In this document: piece after piece, positions 1-9,296 of the stretch
How the letters are laid out: each line of letters starts with the position of its first letter
Numbering within the stretch: the first letter of the stretch is position 1
Assembly (NCBI GenBank): GCA_963836375.1
Contig: CAWIJK010000002.1
Coordinates: 1,426,001-1,490,000 of the forward strand
Source: CAWIJK01 sp963836375
GTDB taxonomy: Bacteria; Actinomycetota; Acidimicrobiia; Acidimicrobiales; RAAP-2
Length of the DNA: 64,000 nt
Reading direction: 5' to 3'
Translations under genes and position numbers: made by a program
Notes under the pieces: model-generated
Database searches by the model: none
What the model saw: the letters and a program-made list of their open reading frames with translations, nothing else
What the model was told of the DNA's origin: nothing

Positions 1-2135
1 CCCACATGGACCGCCTGGCCGCCGGGGGCCTGCGCTACAACCGCTTCCACGTCACCGCGCTCTGCTCGCCCACCCGGGCCTCGTTCCTGACCGGCCGCAA
101 CCACCACGCGGTCGGGATGGGCTTTCTGACCGACATCCCCATGGGCTATCCCGGCTACACCTCGCGCATCCCCAAGTCGGCGGCCACCGTGGCCCGGATC
201 CTGCGCGACAGCGGCTACAACACGATGGCCGTCGGCAAGTGGCACCTGGTGCCCCGCTTCCAGCGCTCGGCCGCCGGGCCCTTCGACCTGTGGCCCCTCG
301 GTCTGGGCTTCGAGCACTACTACGGCTTCCTCCACGGCGACGCCAACCACTGGAGCCCGAACCTGATCGAGGACAACCACCACGTCGAGCCCCCGGCACG
401 CCCCGAGGACGGCTACCACCTGACCGAGGACCTAGCCGACCGGGCCATCGGCTACGTCTTGGACCAGCAGCAGGCCGCGCCGGGCAAGCCCTTCTTCTTG
501 TACCTGGCCCTGGGCGCCATGCACGCGCCGCACCACGTGGCCCACGAATGGGTCGAGCCCTACCGCGGGTCGTTCGACCAGGGCTGGGACGCGTGGCGCG
601 ACGAGCTGTTCGCCCGCCAGGTGGCCAGCGGGGTGGTGCCCGAGGGCACCGTGCTCACCCCCCGCCCGAGCTGGGTGCAGGCCTGGGACGACCTCGACGC
701 CGAGGAGCGCCGGATGCACGCCCGCCAGCAGGAGGTCTTCGCCGGCTTCCTCACCCACACCGACGCCCAGATCGGTCGCCTCCTCGGCTTCCTGGACGAG
801 ACCGGCCAGCTCGACAACACCATCGTCGTGGTGTTCTCCGACAACGGGGCCAGCGCCGAGGGGGGCCGGCTCGGGAGCGTCAACGAGCACCGCTTCACCG
901 CCCGCATCCCCGAGTCCAAGGCCGACAACCTCGCCGCCTTGGACGAGTGGGGCGGGTTCGGGACCTACAACCACTACTCGTGGGCCTGGGCCTGGGCCGG
1001 GAACACGCCGATGCGGCTGTGGAAGCGCTACACCTGGCTCGGGGGCACCCGGACCCCGCTCATCGTCCACTGGCCGGCGCGGATCAAGGGTGGCGGTGCG
1101 GTGCGCCCGCAATTCACCCATGCCATCGACCTCATGCCGACGGTGCTCGAGGTGGCGGGCGTCGAGGCGCCGGCGTCGGTCGACGGGGTGACCCAGCAAC
1201 CGATCGACGGGGCGAGCCTGGTCCCGACATTCGACGATCCGTGGGCGCCTGACCCGCGCCAGTCCCAGTACTTCGAGATGCTCGGCTCCCGCTCGATGTA
1301 CCACGCCGGGTGGAAGGCGACGACCGACCACATCGGGATGGGGGTGCTCGACGAAGAGGAGCTGGCCACCGGCAGTCGGGTCTTCGCCGACGACCACTGG
1401 GGGCTGTTCGACCTGCGACACGACTTCTCCGAGTCGACCGACGTGTCGGCCGAGCACCCCGAGATCGTGCGCCGGCTCACCGAGCTGTGGTTGGTCGAGG
1501 CGGGACGCAACCAGGTCCTGCCGGTGGAGGACTCGTTCACCGAGCGCATCCGGGCCCTGATCCCGCCCGCCTGGCCCCCGGGGCCGGACCGGACGTTCCT
1601 CCCCGGTGGCGGCCCGGTGTCCGACGAGTCGGTGCCGATGCTCTTCGGTGGGTTCCGGCTCACCGCGGTCGTCGACACCGCCGGGGGCACCGAGGTCCCC
1701 ACCGGGGTGCTGTGCGCCCTCGGGGACTGGAACGGCGGCTACGCCCTGTGGGCGGACGACGGGCGCCTGGTGTTCACCTTTCAGCGGGCGGGCGAGCTGC
1801 TCGAGGTGGTGGCCGACCGGCCGGTGCCCACCGGGGCCGTCGGGGCCGAGCTCGGGGTCTCCTACGAGCTCGGCCCCGACACCACGGGGAGCTTCACCCT
1901 GCTCCACGGCGACACCCCGGTCGGGACGACCCACTTCGACGGCATGCTCCCGATCGCCCTGCAGCACGGAGGGGCCGGCCTCCGCCTGGGCCACGACGCC
2001 GGCTTCCCGGTGTCGGCCCGCTACGAGACCCCGAACCCCTGGAACGGGACGATCCACCGGCTGCGGATCGAGACCCCCGGTCGCCCCCCCGGCGATCCGG
2101 GCCACGAGGTGCGCGCCGCGCTGCACCGCGACTGA
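1..2135 (+). CDS. Arylsulfatase (formylglycine-dependent), 5' end cut by the window
   Basis: Hydrolyses sulfate esters. The visible 709+ residues begin just before the sulfatase signature CSPTR (Cys codon at 63-65), whose Cys is converted to formylglycine by a separate enzyme. Family members normally carry about 40-60 residues with the first metal-binding Asp pair upstream of this motif, so the true start lies outside the window. Further family landmarks are GKWHL (after residue 75) and the VVFSDNGAS metal site near residue 280. The C-terminal part after residue 530 looks like a beta-sandwich extension common in large bacterial arylsulfatases. The substrate cannot be told. No signal peptide can be judged because the N-terminus is missing. 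Confident family call. Confidence 0.93.
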   Translation, partial: HMDRLAAGGLRYNRFHVTALCSPTRASFLTGRNHHAVGMGFLTDIPMGYPGYTSRIPKSAATVARILRDSGYNTMAVGKWHLVPRFQRSAAGPFDLWPLGLGFEHYYGFLHGDANHWSPNLIEDNHHVEPPARPEDGYHLTEDLADRAIGYVLDQQQAAPGKPFFLYLALGAMHAPHHVAHEWVEPYRGSFDQGWDAWRDELFARQVASGVVPEGTVLTPRPSWVQAWDDLDAEERRMHARQQEVFAGFLTHTDAQIGRLLGFLDETGQLDNTIVVVFSDNGASAEGGRLGSVNEHRFTARIPESKADNLAALDEWGGFGTYNHYSWAWAWAGNTPMRLWKRYTWLGGTRTPLIVHWPARIKGGGAVRPQFTHAIDLMPTVLEVAGVEAPASVDGVTQQPIDGASLVPTFDDPWAPDPRQSQYFEMLGSRSMYHAGWKATTDHIGMGVLDEEELATGSRVFADDHWGLFDLRHDFSESTDVSAEHPEIVRRLTELWLVEAGRNQVLPVEDSFTERIRALIPPAWPPGPDRTFLPGGGPVSDESVPMLFGGFRLTAVVDTAGGTEVPTGVLCALGDWNGGYALWADDGRLVFTFQRAGELLEVVADRPVPTGAVGAELGVSYELGPDTTGSFTLLHGDTPVGTTHFDGMLPIALQHGGAGLRLGHDAGFPVSARYETPNPWNGTIHRLRIETPGRPPGDPGHEVRAALHRD

Positions 2136-2169
2136 CCCCGGCCCCCGGGGCCGCCGACCGGGCGGAACC

Positions 2170-3156
2170 TCAGCGGGCGGCCGGCCCGTCGGCCACCAGC
2201 GCCAGCAGGTCGGCCACGGCGAGGCGACCGGGGGCCGAGGCGGACCTGGCCGCCTCGTTGGCCAGGCGTTGCAGCACGACGTTGCACGGGGTGGCCACCC
2301 CGTGGAGCCGCCCCAGGAGGGCGACCTCGCCGTTGAGGTAGTCGGCCTCGATCGAGCCGTTGCCCCGGGCCAGGCTCTGCCACGACGAGCCCCCCGACCA
2401 CCGCCCGCTGGCCGTCGAGCGCAGGGTCAAGAAGTCGCCGCGGCGCTCGGCGTCCTCGGCGTCGCTGGCGAAGGGGATCCCGGCCGCCCCGAGGACCGAC
2501 TCCCCTTCGGCCCGGGCCAGCCGGTCGACCTCGCTCCCCCGGCCCTCGGGACCGCATAGGGCCTCGACCGCGTTGCCCAGGTTCTTGAGCAGCTTGGCGT
2601 ACTTCCATCGCATGGCGTCGTCCAGCACCCTCGAGTCGAAGGTGGCGCCGTTGAGGGCCGACGCCACCGCCTCGGCGGTGGCGTCGGACCCCGAGGGGAA
2701 CCGACCCAGGTCCAACAGTCCGGTCACCGGGGCCGAGTGGGCCTGCACCACGCCGGGCTCGAGGTGGGTGGCCGGACACATGACACACATGGCGTAGGTG
2801 CGGGCCAGCACCCTGGCCGCCCGCCGCTCGTTGGCCACCCCGTTCTGGGCGCACACGACCGGCGTCGACGGCGGGGCCGCCGCCACCAGGTCGCGCAGGG
2901 CCGGCTCGGTGTCTTGGCTCTTGACGGCCAGCACGACGACCGTCTCCCCGCCCGACCAGTCGACCTCGTCGGGGCGGCCGACGGCGGGGATCGACAGGGT
3001 GGCCGACCCGCCGGGCGCCTCGAGGGTCAGGCCGCGCCCGGTGATCGCCCGCAGGTGCTCCCCCCGGGCGATCAGGGTGACCCGGTGGCCGGCCTGGTGC
3101 AGGCGGGCCCCGATGACCCCGCCGATCCCCCCGGCGCCGTAGACGACGAACCGCAC
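2170..3156 (-). CDS. 2-dehydropantoate 2-reductase family (PanE/ApbA-like)
   Basis: NADPH-dependent ketopantoate reductase fold, 328 residues. The N-terminus shows the Rossmann motif VVYGAGGIGGVIGARL, followed by a basic residue pattern (LIARGEHL) expected for NADP binding. The central segment VVVLAVKSQDT and the CAQNGV motif are typical of the ApbA family, and the helical C-terminal domain carries the KYAKLLKNLGNAVEAL core. Paralogues of this family are common in actinobacteria and often act on other 2-keto acids, so assignment to pantothenate synthesis is not certain. The gene is divergent from the oxygenase gene at 3216, with 59 bp between them. ATG start. Confidence 0.85.
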   Translation of the reverse strand: MRFVVYGAGGIGGVIGARLHQAGHRVTLIARGEHLRAITGRGLTLEAPGGSATLSIPAVGRPDEVDWSGGETVVVLAVKSQDTEPALRDLVAAAPPSTPVVCAQNGVANERRAARVLARTYAMCVMCPATHLEPGVVQAHSAPVTGLLDLGRFPSGSDATAEAVASALNGATFDSRVLDDAMRWKYAKLLKNLGNAVEALCGPEGRGSEVDRLARAEGESVLGAAGIPFASDAEDAERRGDFLTLRSTASGRWSGGSSWQSLARGNGSIEADYLNGEVALLGRLHGVATPCNVVLQRLANEAARSASAPGRLAVADLLALVADGPAAR

Positions 3157-3215
3157 CCGGCGATGATCGCGCGAAGCTGGACCATGGCCCGGCGGCGCAC
3201 CACGATGGCCGGCCG

Positions 3216-4150
3216 ATGACCGATCCGCTCCAGCGTGCGGGGGCCATCGGCACCCAGGTGGCCCTGGCCCCGTTGCGGGTGTTGGGCTCGATCGCCGAGC
3301 CCCGCCGGGCCGGGATCCGACGAGACGTGCGCCGGTCGCTCGGGGTCACAGCCGAGCCCGAGCCCCTGGCCATGGACCCCGAGCGGTCGTTCCTCCCCCC
3401 CGGGCGGTTGCCCGTCGGGTCCACGCCGACCTGCCCTCGATGCTCGTCGGCGGGCTCAGCGCGCTGCTGCTCCAGACCCTCCACCCGCTGGCCATGGCCG
3501 GGGTGGCCGAGCACTCCAACTACGAAGAGGACGCCATCGGCCGGCTGCGGCGCACGGCGTCGTTCGTGGGCTCCACCACCTACGGGACGGTGGAGGAGGC
3601 CGAGCGGGCGATCGCCAAGGTCAAGGCCGTGCACCGCCCCGTGCGCGGGGTCGCCCCCGACGGACGTCGCTATGCCGCCGACGATCCTGAGCTCGTCACC
3701 TGGATCCACGTGGCCGAGATGTCCTCGTTCCTCCACGCCGCCCAGCGCTTCGGCCCGCTGCGCTTCAGTCGCGCCGAGTGCGACCGCTACTACGAGGAGA
3801 CCGCCGGCGTGGCCCTCGCCCTCGGGGCCGCGTGGGTCCCCCGCTCGGTCGACGAGGTGACCGCCTACCTGGCCCGGGTCCGCCCCGACCTCTACGCCGG
3901 ACCACAGGCCCTGGTCGCCCGGGACTTCTTGGTGCGCGGGGTGGGGCGCAAGCCCGAGGACCGGGCCGTCCACGCGATGTTCGTCGGGGCGGCCGTCAGC
4001 CTGCTCGCGCCCTGGGCCCGGGCCGAGCTGGGCATCCCCAACCCGCCCCTGGTCGAGCGCCTGGTGACGGTGCCCCTCGGCCACGCCCTATGCGCCGGGT
4101 TGCGCTGGGCGGTGGCCATCCCCGGCGCCCCCCGCCCCTACGAGACCTGA
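3216..4150 (+). CDS. Oxygenase MpaB family protein (DUF2236), reading frame interrupted by a frameshift
   Basis: Member of the haem-binding MpaB/rubber-oxygenase-like family. The first frame runs from ATG 3216 to the C7 run at 3395-3401. The family core LVGGLSALLLQTLHPLAMAG and the downstream domain are read in another frame that is open before 3440. Adding one C to the run joins them as ...SFLPP-RAVARRVHADLPSM..., which matches the family spacing and gives about 311 residues, a normal length. The total of 935 bp is one base short of a multiple of three. Either a homopolymer sequencing error or a recent inactivating mutation fits; error is more likely because the rest is well preserved. Confidence 0.8.
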
Positions 4151-4184
4151 GCGTGGCTCCGCCCGGGGGGCCGGGCGCCACCCG

Positions 4185-5900
4185 TCACAGGGCGAGGGTG
4201 AGCCCGCCGTCGACGGCCACGATCTGACCGGTGACGTAGGCCCCGGTGGCCAGGGCGACGACCACCGGGGCCACGTCACCGGGCCGGCCGCTGCGCTTGA
4301 GCGGCGCCACCTCGGTGACCGCCTGGCGGACCAGGTCCCAGTCCGCCGTCCACGGGGTGTCGATCAGCCCGGGGGCCACGGCGTTGACCCGGACCTCGGG
4401 GCCGAGGGCCTTGGCCAGCAGGACCGTCTGGTGGTTGAGGGCCGCCTTGGAGCTGGCGTAGGGGATGGAGCTGCCCGTGGGCCGCAGCCCGGCGATCGAG
4501 GTGACGTTGACCACCGAACCCCTGGACTGGCGCAGGGCGGGCACGGCGGCACAGGTCATGGCCCAGGTCCCAAAGACGTTCACCTCGAAGATCCGCCGCC
4601 AGACGGCGAGGTCGGCCGCCGCCAGGTCGTGGTGGGCGATGACCTCGGTGGCCCCGGCGTTGTTCACCAGGGTGTCGAGGCGCCCCCAGCGCCCGAGGGC
4701 CGCCGCCACCAGAGCCTCGCACTGCCCGACGGCGGTGATGTCCCCTTGGACGTAGAGGGCGTCGGGCAGCGACTCGGCCACCGCCCGGCCGGCCTCGACC
4801 GAGGTGGCCGAGTTCACCAGCACCGACGCCCCGGCCCGGGCGAAGGCCCGGGCGACCTCCTCGCCGATCCCGCTCGACGACCCGGTCACCAGGGCCACGT
4901 GACCCCCGAGCGACCCGCCGTCGGCGGGTGGGGGGGCGCCGGGGGAAGCCGGGGTCACCGGGGCCGCAACCCCCAGCTCCCCTCCCACTCCTCGCCCGGC
5001 GCCGAGGACGACCAGGTCCTTGCCGGACCGCAGGGCGTCGGGGGGACAGGTCATCGGCTCGATGGCCACCGCCCTCCGCCGGCGGGCCGGGTCGGCGATG
5101 GTGTCGCCGGTGTAGCACATGAGGTAGTTGAAGCGGTCGTCCACCCACAGCTCGGTGCCACCGTCGCCCTCGGCGTCGTCGAGCGACGCCCAGGCCAGGC
5201 CGTCGGCGTCGCGGTGCAGGCCGGTGAAGGCGGTGTCCATGCGGGTGGCCCCGATGGCCCGTCCGGCGGTGAAGTCGAGCTCGGTCCCCGACACGGGCCG
5301 CAGCTCGCCGGTGGGCAGGCCCCGGTCGTCGAGCACCAGTCGCCGGGTGGCCGGCAGCCGGAGACGGGCGGTGTCGACCGAGCCCTCGCCGGGGCGCAGG
5401 TAGGGGTGGAACCCGAGCCCGAAGGGCAAGGTGAGCGACCCGAGGTTCTCGGCCCGGGTGCTGACCGTGAGCCCGTCGCGGCCCAGCCGGTACTCGATCC
5501 GCAGGCCGAGGGTGAACGGGTAGCCCGGCGAGGGGTGCACGGTGCACACCGCGCTGAGCATGTTCTGGGCCTGGGCCTCGAGGCGCCAGCAGGCCCAGCG
5601 CACCAGGCCGTGGATGGCGTTGTGCAGCTCGGGTTCGTCGAGCGCCGCCTGGGCCCGCCGCCCGGAGAACTCGTAGCGGCCGTCGCCCAGGCGGTTGGGC
5701 CACGGGGCGAGGACCTGGCCACGCCCGCTCTCGGACCACTCGTCGGGCCCGAAGCCGTCGAGGACGTCGCGGCCGTCGACGGTGTAGCACCTGATCGTCG
5801 CACCCACCTCGGTCACCGTCAGCCGCTGGCCGCCGTGCCCGATCGCCCACTGCTCGCCGGTGGGTGACGCCGGGACGTGGCGCTGGCGGTTCTCGGGCAT
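4185..5900 (-). CDS. Aldose 1-epimerase domain fused to a short-chain dehydrogenase
   Basis: A single 571-residue frame. Residues 1 to about 300 are an aldose 1-epimerase (mutarotase-like): APWPNRLGDGRYEF, HNAIHGLVR with the catalytic-type His, GFHPYLRP, and the EPMTCPPDALRSG end motif. After a Pro/Ala linker of about 30 residues comes a complete classical SDR: TGSSSGIGEE for cofactor binding, NNAG, and YASSK as the catalytic Tyr/Lys. The C-terminus ends VTGQIVAVDGGLTL as in SDRs. The ATG at 5900 is chosen because upstream codons are low-complexity. No stop or good start lies in the linker, so a genuine fusion is likely. A two-step sugar conversion (anomer epimerisation, then oxidation) is a reasonable but untested idea. 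Confidence 0.8.
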   Translation of the reverse strand: MPENRQRHVPASPTGEQWAIGHGGQRLTVTEVGATIRCYTVDGRDVLDGFGPDEWSESGRGQVLAPWPNRLGDGRYEFSGRRAQAALDEPELHNAIHGLVRWACWRLEAQAQNMLSAVCTVHPSPGYPFTLGLRIEYRLGRDGLTVSTRAENLGSLTLPFGLGFHPYLRPGEGSVDTARLRLPATRRLVLDDRGLPTGELRPVSGTELDFTAGRAIGATRMDTAFTGLHRDADGLAWASLDDAEGDGGTELWVDDRFNYLMCYTGDTIADPARRRRAVAIEPMTCPPDALRSGKDLVVLGAGRGVGGELGVAAPVTPASPGAPPPADGGSLGGHVALVTGSSSGIGEEVARAFARAGASVLVNSATSVEAGRAVAESLPDALYVQGDITAVGQCEALVAAALGRWGRLDTLVNNAGATEVIAHHDLAAADLAVWRRIFEVNVFGTWAMTCAAVPALRQSRGSVVNVTSIAGLRPTGSSIPYASSKAALNHQTVLLAKALGPEVRVNAVAPGLIDTPWTADWDLVRQAVTEVAPLKRSGRPGDVAPVVVALATGAYVTGQIVAVDGGLTLAL

Positions 5901-6006
5901 GGCGTCCTTGGATGGTCTCGGCCACGGTCCCGGGCCCGCTGGCGGCCGCCGGGTCGGGCGCCCCACGGATCCGAGGCCCGGGGGGTGGGCGGTATCGTAC
6001 TGGCGC

Positions 6007-6900
6007 GTGCGGATCCTGGTGACCAACGACGACGGCGTGCACGCTCCCGGCCTGGGCGCCCTCACCAGGGAATTGGCCCGCTGGTCGGGCGGCGGGGCGG
6101 GCGGCGGGGACCGCCAGGTGGTGGTGGTGGCGCCCCTGGCCAACCACAGCGGGGCCTCGGCGGCGGTCGGGACGGTCTACGAGCGCGAGACCATCGGCTA
6201 CCGGGCGGTGCCGATCCCGGGGGCCGAGGGGGTGCCGAGCTTCGGTCTCGACGCCTCGCCCGCCCTGTCGGTCATCGTGGGCATGCTCGGGGCCTTCGGC
6301 CCCCGCCCCGACCTGGTGGTCTCGGGGATCAACCTCGGGGTGAACGTCGGGCGCTCGGTCCTGCACTCAGGGACCGTCGGGGCCGTCCTCACCGCCGCCC
6401 AGCTCGGGGTGAGCGGCCTGGCCGTGTCGATGCGGGCCGGCGTCGAGCCCGAGCCCTGGGAGACCGCGGCGGTCCTCGCCGTGGGTCTCGTCGAGGTCCT
6501 GGCGGCGGCCCCGCCCCGCACCGTCTTGAACCTCAACGTGCCCGCCCTCCCCTTGGCCGGGCTGCGGGGGGTCCGGGCGGGGCGGGTCGGCCCGGCCGGG
6601 ATCATCAAGTCGGCCCGGGACACCTCGTACCCCGCGCAAGGGTCCGCCGACCTGGCCAGCGGGGGCCCCCACTCGGGCGGGGAGCCCGAAGAGGGCGAGG
6701 TCCGACTCACCCTGGGCGCCGCCGTCCCCCAACTGGGCGACATCGGCGACGAGGACCCCGAGGACGACGCGTCGCTGGTGGCGGCGGGGTTCGCCTCGCT
6801 CACCGCGCTGGCCGGGGTGCGCGAGGACGTGGGCGAGGGCCCGGCCGGGACGGTCCGCGCCGCCCTCGACCAGCTGGGCCGGGTCCACGCCCCGGGCTGA
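6007..6900 (+). CDS. surE: 5'/3'-nucleotidase SurE
   Basis: Metal-dependent nucleoside monophosphatase, 297 residues from GTG 6007. The N-terminus ILVTNDDGVHAPG contains the metal-binding Asp pair. ANHSGASAAVG supplies the conserved Asn/Ser. SGINLGVNVGRSVLHSGTVG is the hallmark SurE motif. The protein is slightly longer than E. coli SurE (about 250), with a C-terminal extension. It is divergent from the epimerase-SDR gene (106 bp apart), and the intergenic segment holds a TATCGT hexamer just upstream of the start that may be a -10. Confident. Confidence 0.93.
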   Translation: MRILVTNDDGVHAPGLGALTRELARWSGGGAGGGDRQVVVVAPLANHSGASAAVGTVYERETIGYRAVPIPGAEGVPSFGLDASPALSVIVGMLGAFGPRPDLVVSGINLGVNVGRSVLHSGTVGAVLTAAQLGVSGLAVSMRAGVEPEPWETAAVLAVGLVEVLAAAPPRTVLNLNVPALPLAGLRGVRAGRVGPAGIIKSARDTSYPAQGSADLASGGPHSGGEPEEGEVRLTLGAAVPQLGDIGDEDPEDDASLVAAGFASLTALAGVREDVGEGPAGTVRAALDQLGRVHAPG

Positions 6901-7605
6901 GGCCACCAGGACCAAGGACCGGTAGGCCGGCCGTCTCGCCACATGTCGGATCGGTGACGATCCGGAGCCCGGCCCGGGGCCCCTGAGCCCACCGGGGCAC
7001 CGCCGCCGGGCCGGGCGTCCCGCCACGCCACCTCGGCCCACCACCCGGCGCCCGGTGGGCCCTCGCCGCCGGGCGGCCCGACCCGGGCGGACGGGGCGGG
7101 GAAAGACCAGCCCACACCCGGTTTCTCTGCGGACGTGCCGGGCCGCGGCCCGGGCCGGGGCCCCCCGGCCCGCCGATGGCCCGGTCAATGTTGCACATGG
7201 CATGCGAGTTGCACCGGTGTGACTCCGGTTGCTACGTTCCCGTAACACTCGCCAGCCATCGGGTCGGCGACCGGGGCGCCCACGGCGCCGGCGGTCCGGC
7301 CGACCACCCGACGTGGCACCTCCCGAGTCGCCCCACCCACCCGGCAGCTGCCGCCCGGGTGCGGGTCGGTCCCGGGTCGGCCGCCACCGTTGCGACCCAC
7401 CGGCCCACCGACCGACCCGACCGACCGAACCCCGACAGCGACAAGGAGCCGAACCCGCCCAACCAGGGACACCCCGTCTCGCACCTCGTACGGACCCGAT
7501 CGAAAGTCCAGGGCCGACCGTCCTTCCCGGCGCCGGCTCGCGAGATGAATGCACCGAAGACGGCGCCCGCATTCCCAAACCAACTCGACCTCGAGGAGGC
7601 GCAAG
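6901..7605. other. Long intergenic region upstream of the Rpf-like gene
   Basis: About 700 bp without a gene I can support. The left half is extremely G+C-rich with no convincing codon pattern on either strand. The right half carries a candidate promoter (7209-7238) and so implies a long 5' leader of about 350 nt for the gene at 7606. Long leaders are usual for rpf-type genes, which are often riboswitch-controlled in actinobacteria, but I could not align a complete known riboswitch here. Confidence 0.5.
7209..7238 (+). promoter_or_regulatory. Candidate sigma70-type promoter of the Rpf-like gene
   Basis: TTGCAC (7209-7214) and TACGTT (7233-7238) are separated by 18 bp and match the actinobacterial TTGNNN / TANNNT pattern. 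They sit about 370 bp upstream of the start codon. Inference from pattern only. Confidence 0.35.
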
Positions 7606-8358
7606 ATGCGCAAGCACCGACTGCACGGCTTCGTTCTCGCCCTGCTGGCCGCGGCTGGATTGCTCGTGATCCTGGCCCGGCCTACCACCGACGCCGGCGC
7701 GGCCGCCGGGGCCGCGGCCGCCACCACCTCCCCCGGCTGGAACCACCTCTCCGAGGGGGTGGGCGCGGGGGCCGCCCAGGCTGCCGCCGACGCCGTGGCC
7801 GCCGGGGCCCCGCCGGCCACCAACGACAGCGACGACCTGGCGTCGGGCACCCAGCAGCCGGCCCAGCTCCAGATCCTGCGCACCTACATCGGCACGATGC
7901 GGGCCGACCAGTTCAACGCCATGGTGGCCACCTACCGGCTCCAGCAGCTGGCGGCGGCCAGCGCGGCCGCCCAGGCCTTCAAGGTGGCCGAGGCCCAAGA
8001 GGTCGCCCAGCGCCAGGCGGCGGCCGCCCAGGCCCCGGCGACGGCCCCCCAGGCCCCCGCGGCCACCCCGTCCGCTGGCGGGACCCCGGGCAGCGCCCCC
8101 CCGCCGCCCACCGCGCCCTCGGGCGGCGTGTGGGCCGCGCTGCGCCAGTGCGAGTCCGGCGGGAACTACGCCGACGACACCGGCAACGGCTACTACGGCG
8201 CCTATCAGTTCTCCCTGGGCACCTGGCTCGGCCTGGGCTACAGCGGCCTGCCGTCCGCCGCCCCGCCGGCCGTCCAGGACGCCGCCGCCCAAGCGCTCCA
8301 GGCCCGCAGCGGCTGGGGGCAGTGGCCGGCGTGCGCCCGCAAGCTCGGCCTCCTCTGA
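7606..8358 (+). CDS. Secreted resuscitation-promoting-factor-like transglycosylase
   Basis: Peptidoglycan-active protein of 250 residues. The ATG at 7606 is preceded by a strong GAGGAGG site at 7593-7599. Residues 1-35 form a signal peptide (MRKHR, then a hydrophobic stretch ending near AGAAA). An Ala/Gln-rich, probably helical spacer and a Pro/Ala linker follow. The C-terminal 75 residues are a transglycosylase-like (Rpf) domain: VWAALRQCESGGNY, where the Glu of CESGG is the catalytic acid, then YYGAYQFSLGTWLGLGY and a closing Trp/Cys motif. It probably cleaves peptidoglycan glycan strands in growth or resuscitation. Confidence 0.88.
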   Translation: MRKHRLHGFVLALLAAAGLLVILARPTTDAGAAAGAAAATTSPGWNHLSEGVGAGAAQAAADAVAAGAPPATNDSDDLASGTQQPAQLQILRTYIGTMRADQFNAMVATYRLQQLAAASAAAQAFKVAEAQEVAQRQAAAAQAPATAPQAPAATPSAGGTPGSAPPPPTAPSGGVWAALRQCESGGNYADDTGNGYYGAYQFSLGTWLGLGYSGLPSAAPPAVQDAAAQALQARSGWGQWPACARKLGLL

Positions 8359-8411
8359 TTGCTCCCCGGCGCCGAGCCGCGGGCCCGGGCCGGTGATGGC
8401 AAGCTGAGCCG

Positions 8412-9245
8412 ATGCCCCACGAACTGCGCACCTTCGTCGACGACGACCTGACCCTGTCCTTCGAGGTCCACGGCAGCGGGCCGCGCACCGTGGTCTACCT
8501 CCACGGGCTCCTGCTCGACGCGGCGGTCAACCGTCGCTTGGCGCGCGACCTGGCCGACGCGGGCAACCGGGTCATCCTCCTCGACCTCCCCGGACACGGT
8601 GCGTCCGACAAGCCCCGGCGGGCGGCCGCCCACCGGATGGACGCCTACGCCCGCCGGGTCGTCCACCTCCTCGACGAGCTCGGCGTGGACGAGGCGGTCA
8701 TCGGCGGCATCTCGCTCGGGGCCGACGTGACCCTCCAGGTGGCGTTGGCCGCCCCCGAGCGGGTGCGGGCCATGATCGTCGAGATGCCGGTCCTCGAGTC
8801 GGCCACCCCCTTCGCCTCCCTCCTCTTCACCCCGCTGCTGGCGGTGACCCACTACGCGGCGCCGGTGGTCCGGGCGTTCTCGTCGGTGGCCCGCCGGGTC
8901 CCGAGGAACCGCCTCGGCCCCCTCGACCAGTTCTGGGGGCCCCTGATGCTGGACCCCGACGAGATGGTGGCGGTCCTCCACGGCGTGCTGGTTGGGCCGG
9001 TGGCCCCCACCGCCGAGGAGCGCGCGGCGATGACCATGCCCACCTTGGTCATCGGCCACCGTTCGGACCGCCTGCACCCCTTCGGCGACGCCAACCGGCT
9101 GGCCAACCAGCTCCCCCACGCCCGGCTGGTCGAGGCCCGATCCATGTGGGAGCTCCGGGTCACCCCGGCCCGGATCACGGCCGAGATCACCGACTTCTTG
9201 GACGAGGTGTGGGCCGGCCGGGACCGGGGCCGCCGACCCGCCTGA
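8412..9245 (+). CDS. Alpha/beta hydrolase
   Basis: 277-residue alpha/beta-hydrolase fold. The oxyanion segment is VVYLHGLLLD, the strand-4 motif DLPGHGASDKP, and the nucleophile elbow GISLG puts Ser near residue 101. The acid is probably the Asp of GHRSDRLHP near residue 219. The region where the catalytic His normally sits reads RSMWELRVTP with no His, so activity may be altered or the His placed elsewhere. The substrate is unknown. The gene starts 53 bp after the Rpf-like gene on the same strand. Confidence 0.8.
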   Translation: MPHELRTFVDDDLTLSFEVHGSGPRTVVYLHGLLLDAAVNRRLARDLADAGNRVILLDLPGHGASDKPRRAAAHRMDAYARRVVHLLDELGVDEAVIGGISLGADVTLQVALAAPERVRAMIVEMPVLESATPFASLLFTPLLAVTHYAAPVVRAFSSVARRVPRNRLGPLDQFWGPLMLDPDEMVAVLHGVLVGPVAPTAEERAAMTMPTLVIGHRSDRLHPFGDANRLANQLPHARLVEARSMWELRVTPARITAEITDFLDEVWAGRDRGRRPA

Positions 9246-9296
9246 GGGCGACGCCCGCTCCCCCGGGCCGGCTCGACCAGCGCCCCCCGGACCGGC

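Noticed and set aside
432..2126. 564-codon leftward open frame opposite the sulfatase
   Set aside because: Mirror of the sulfatase coding frame without motifs.
7430..7460. Possible c-di-AMP (ydaO-type) riboswitch upstream of the Rpf-like gene
   Set aside because: CCGAACCCCGACAGC resembles the conserved 3' segment, but the 5' conserved half and pairing elements were not found.
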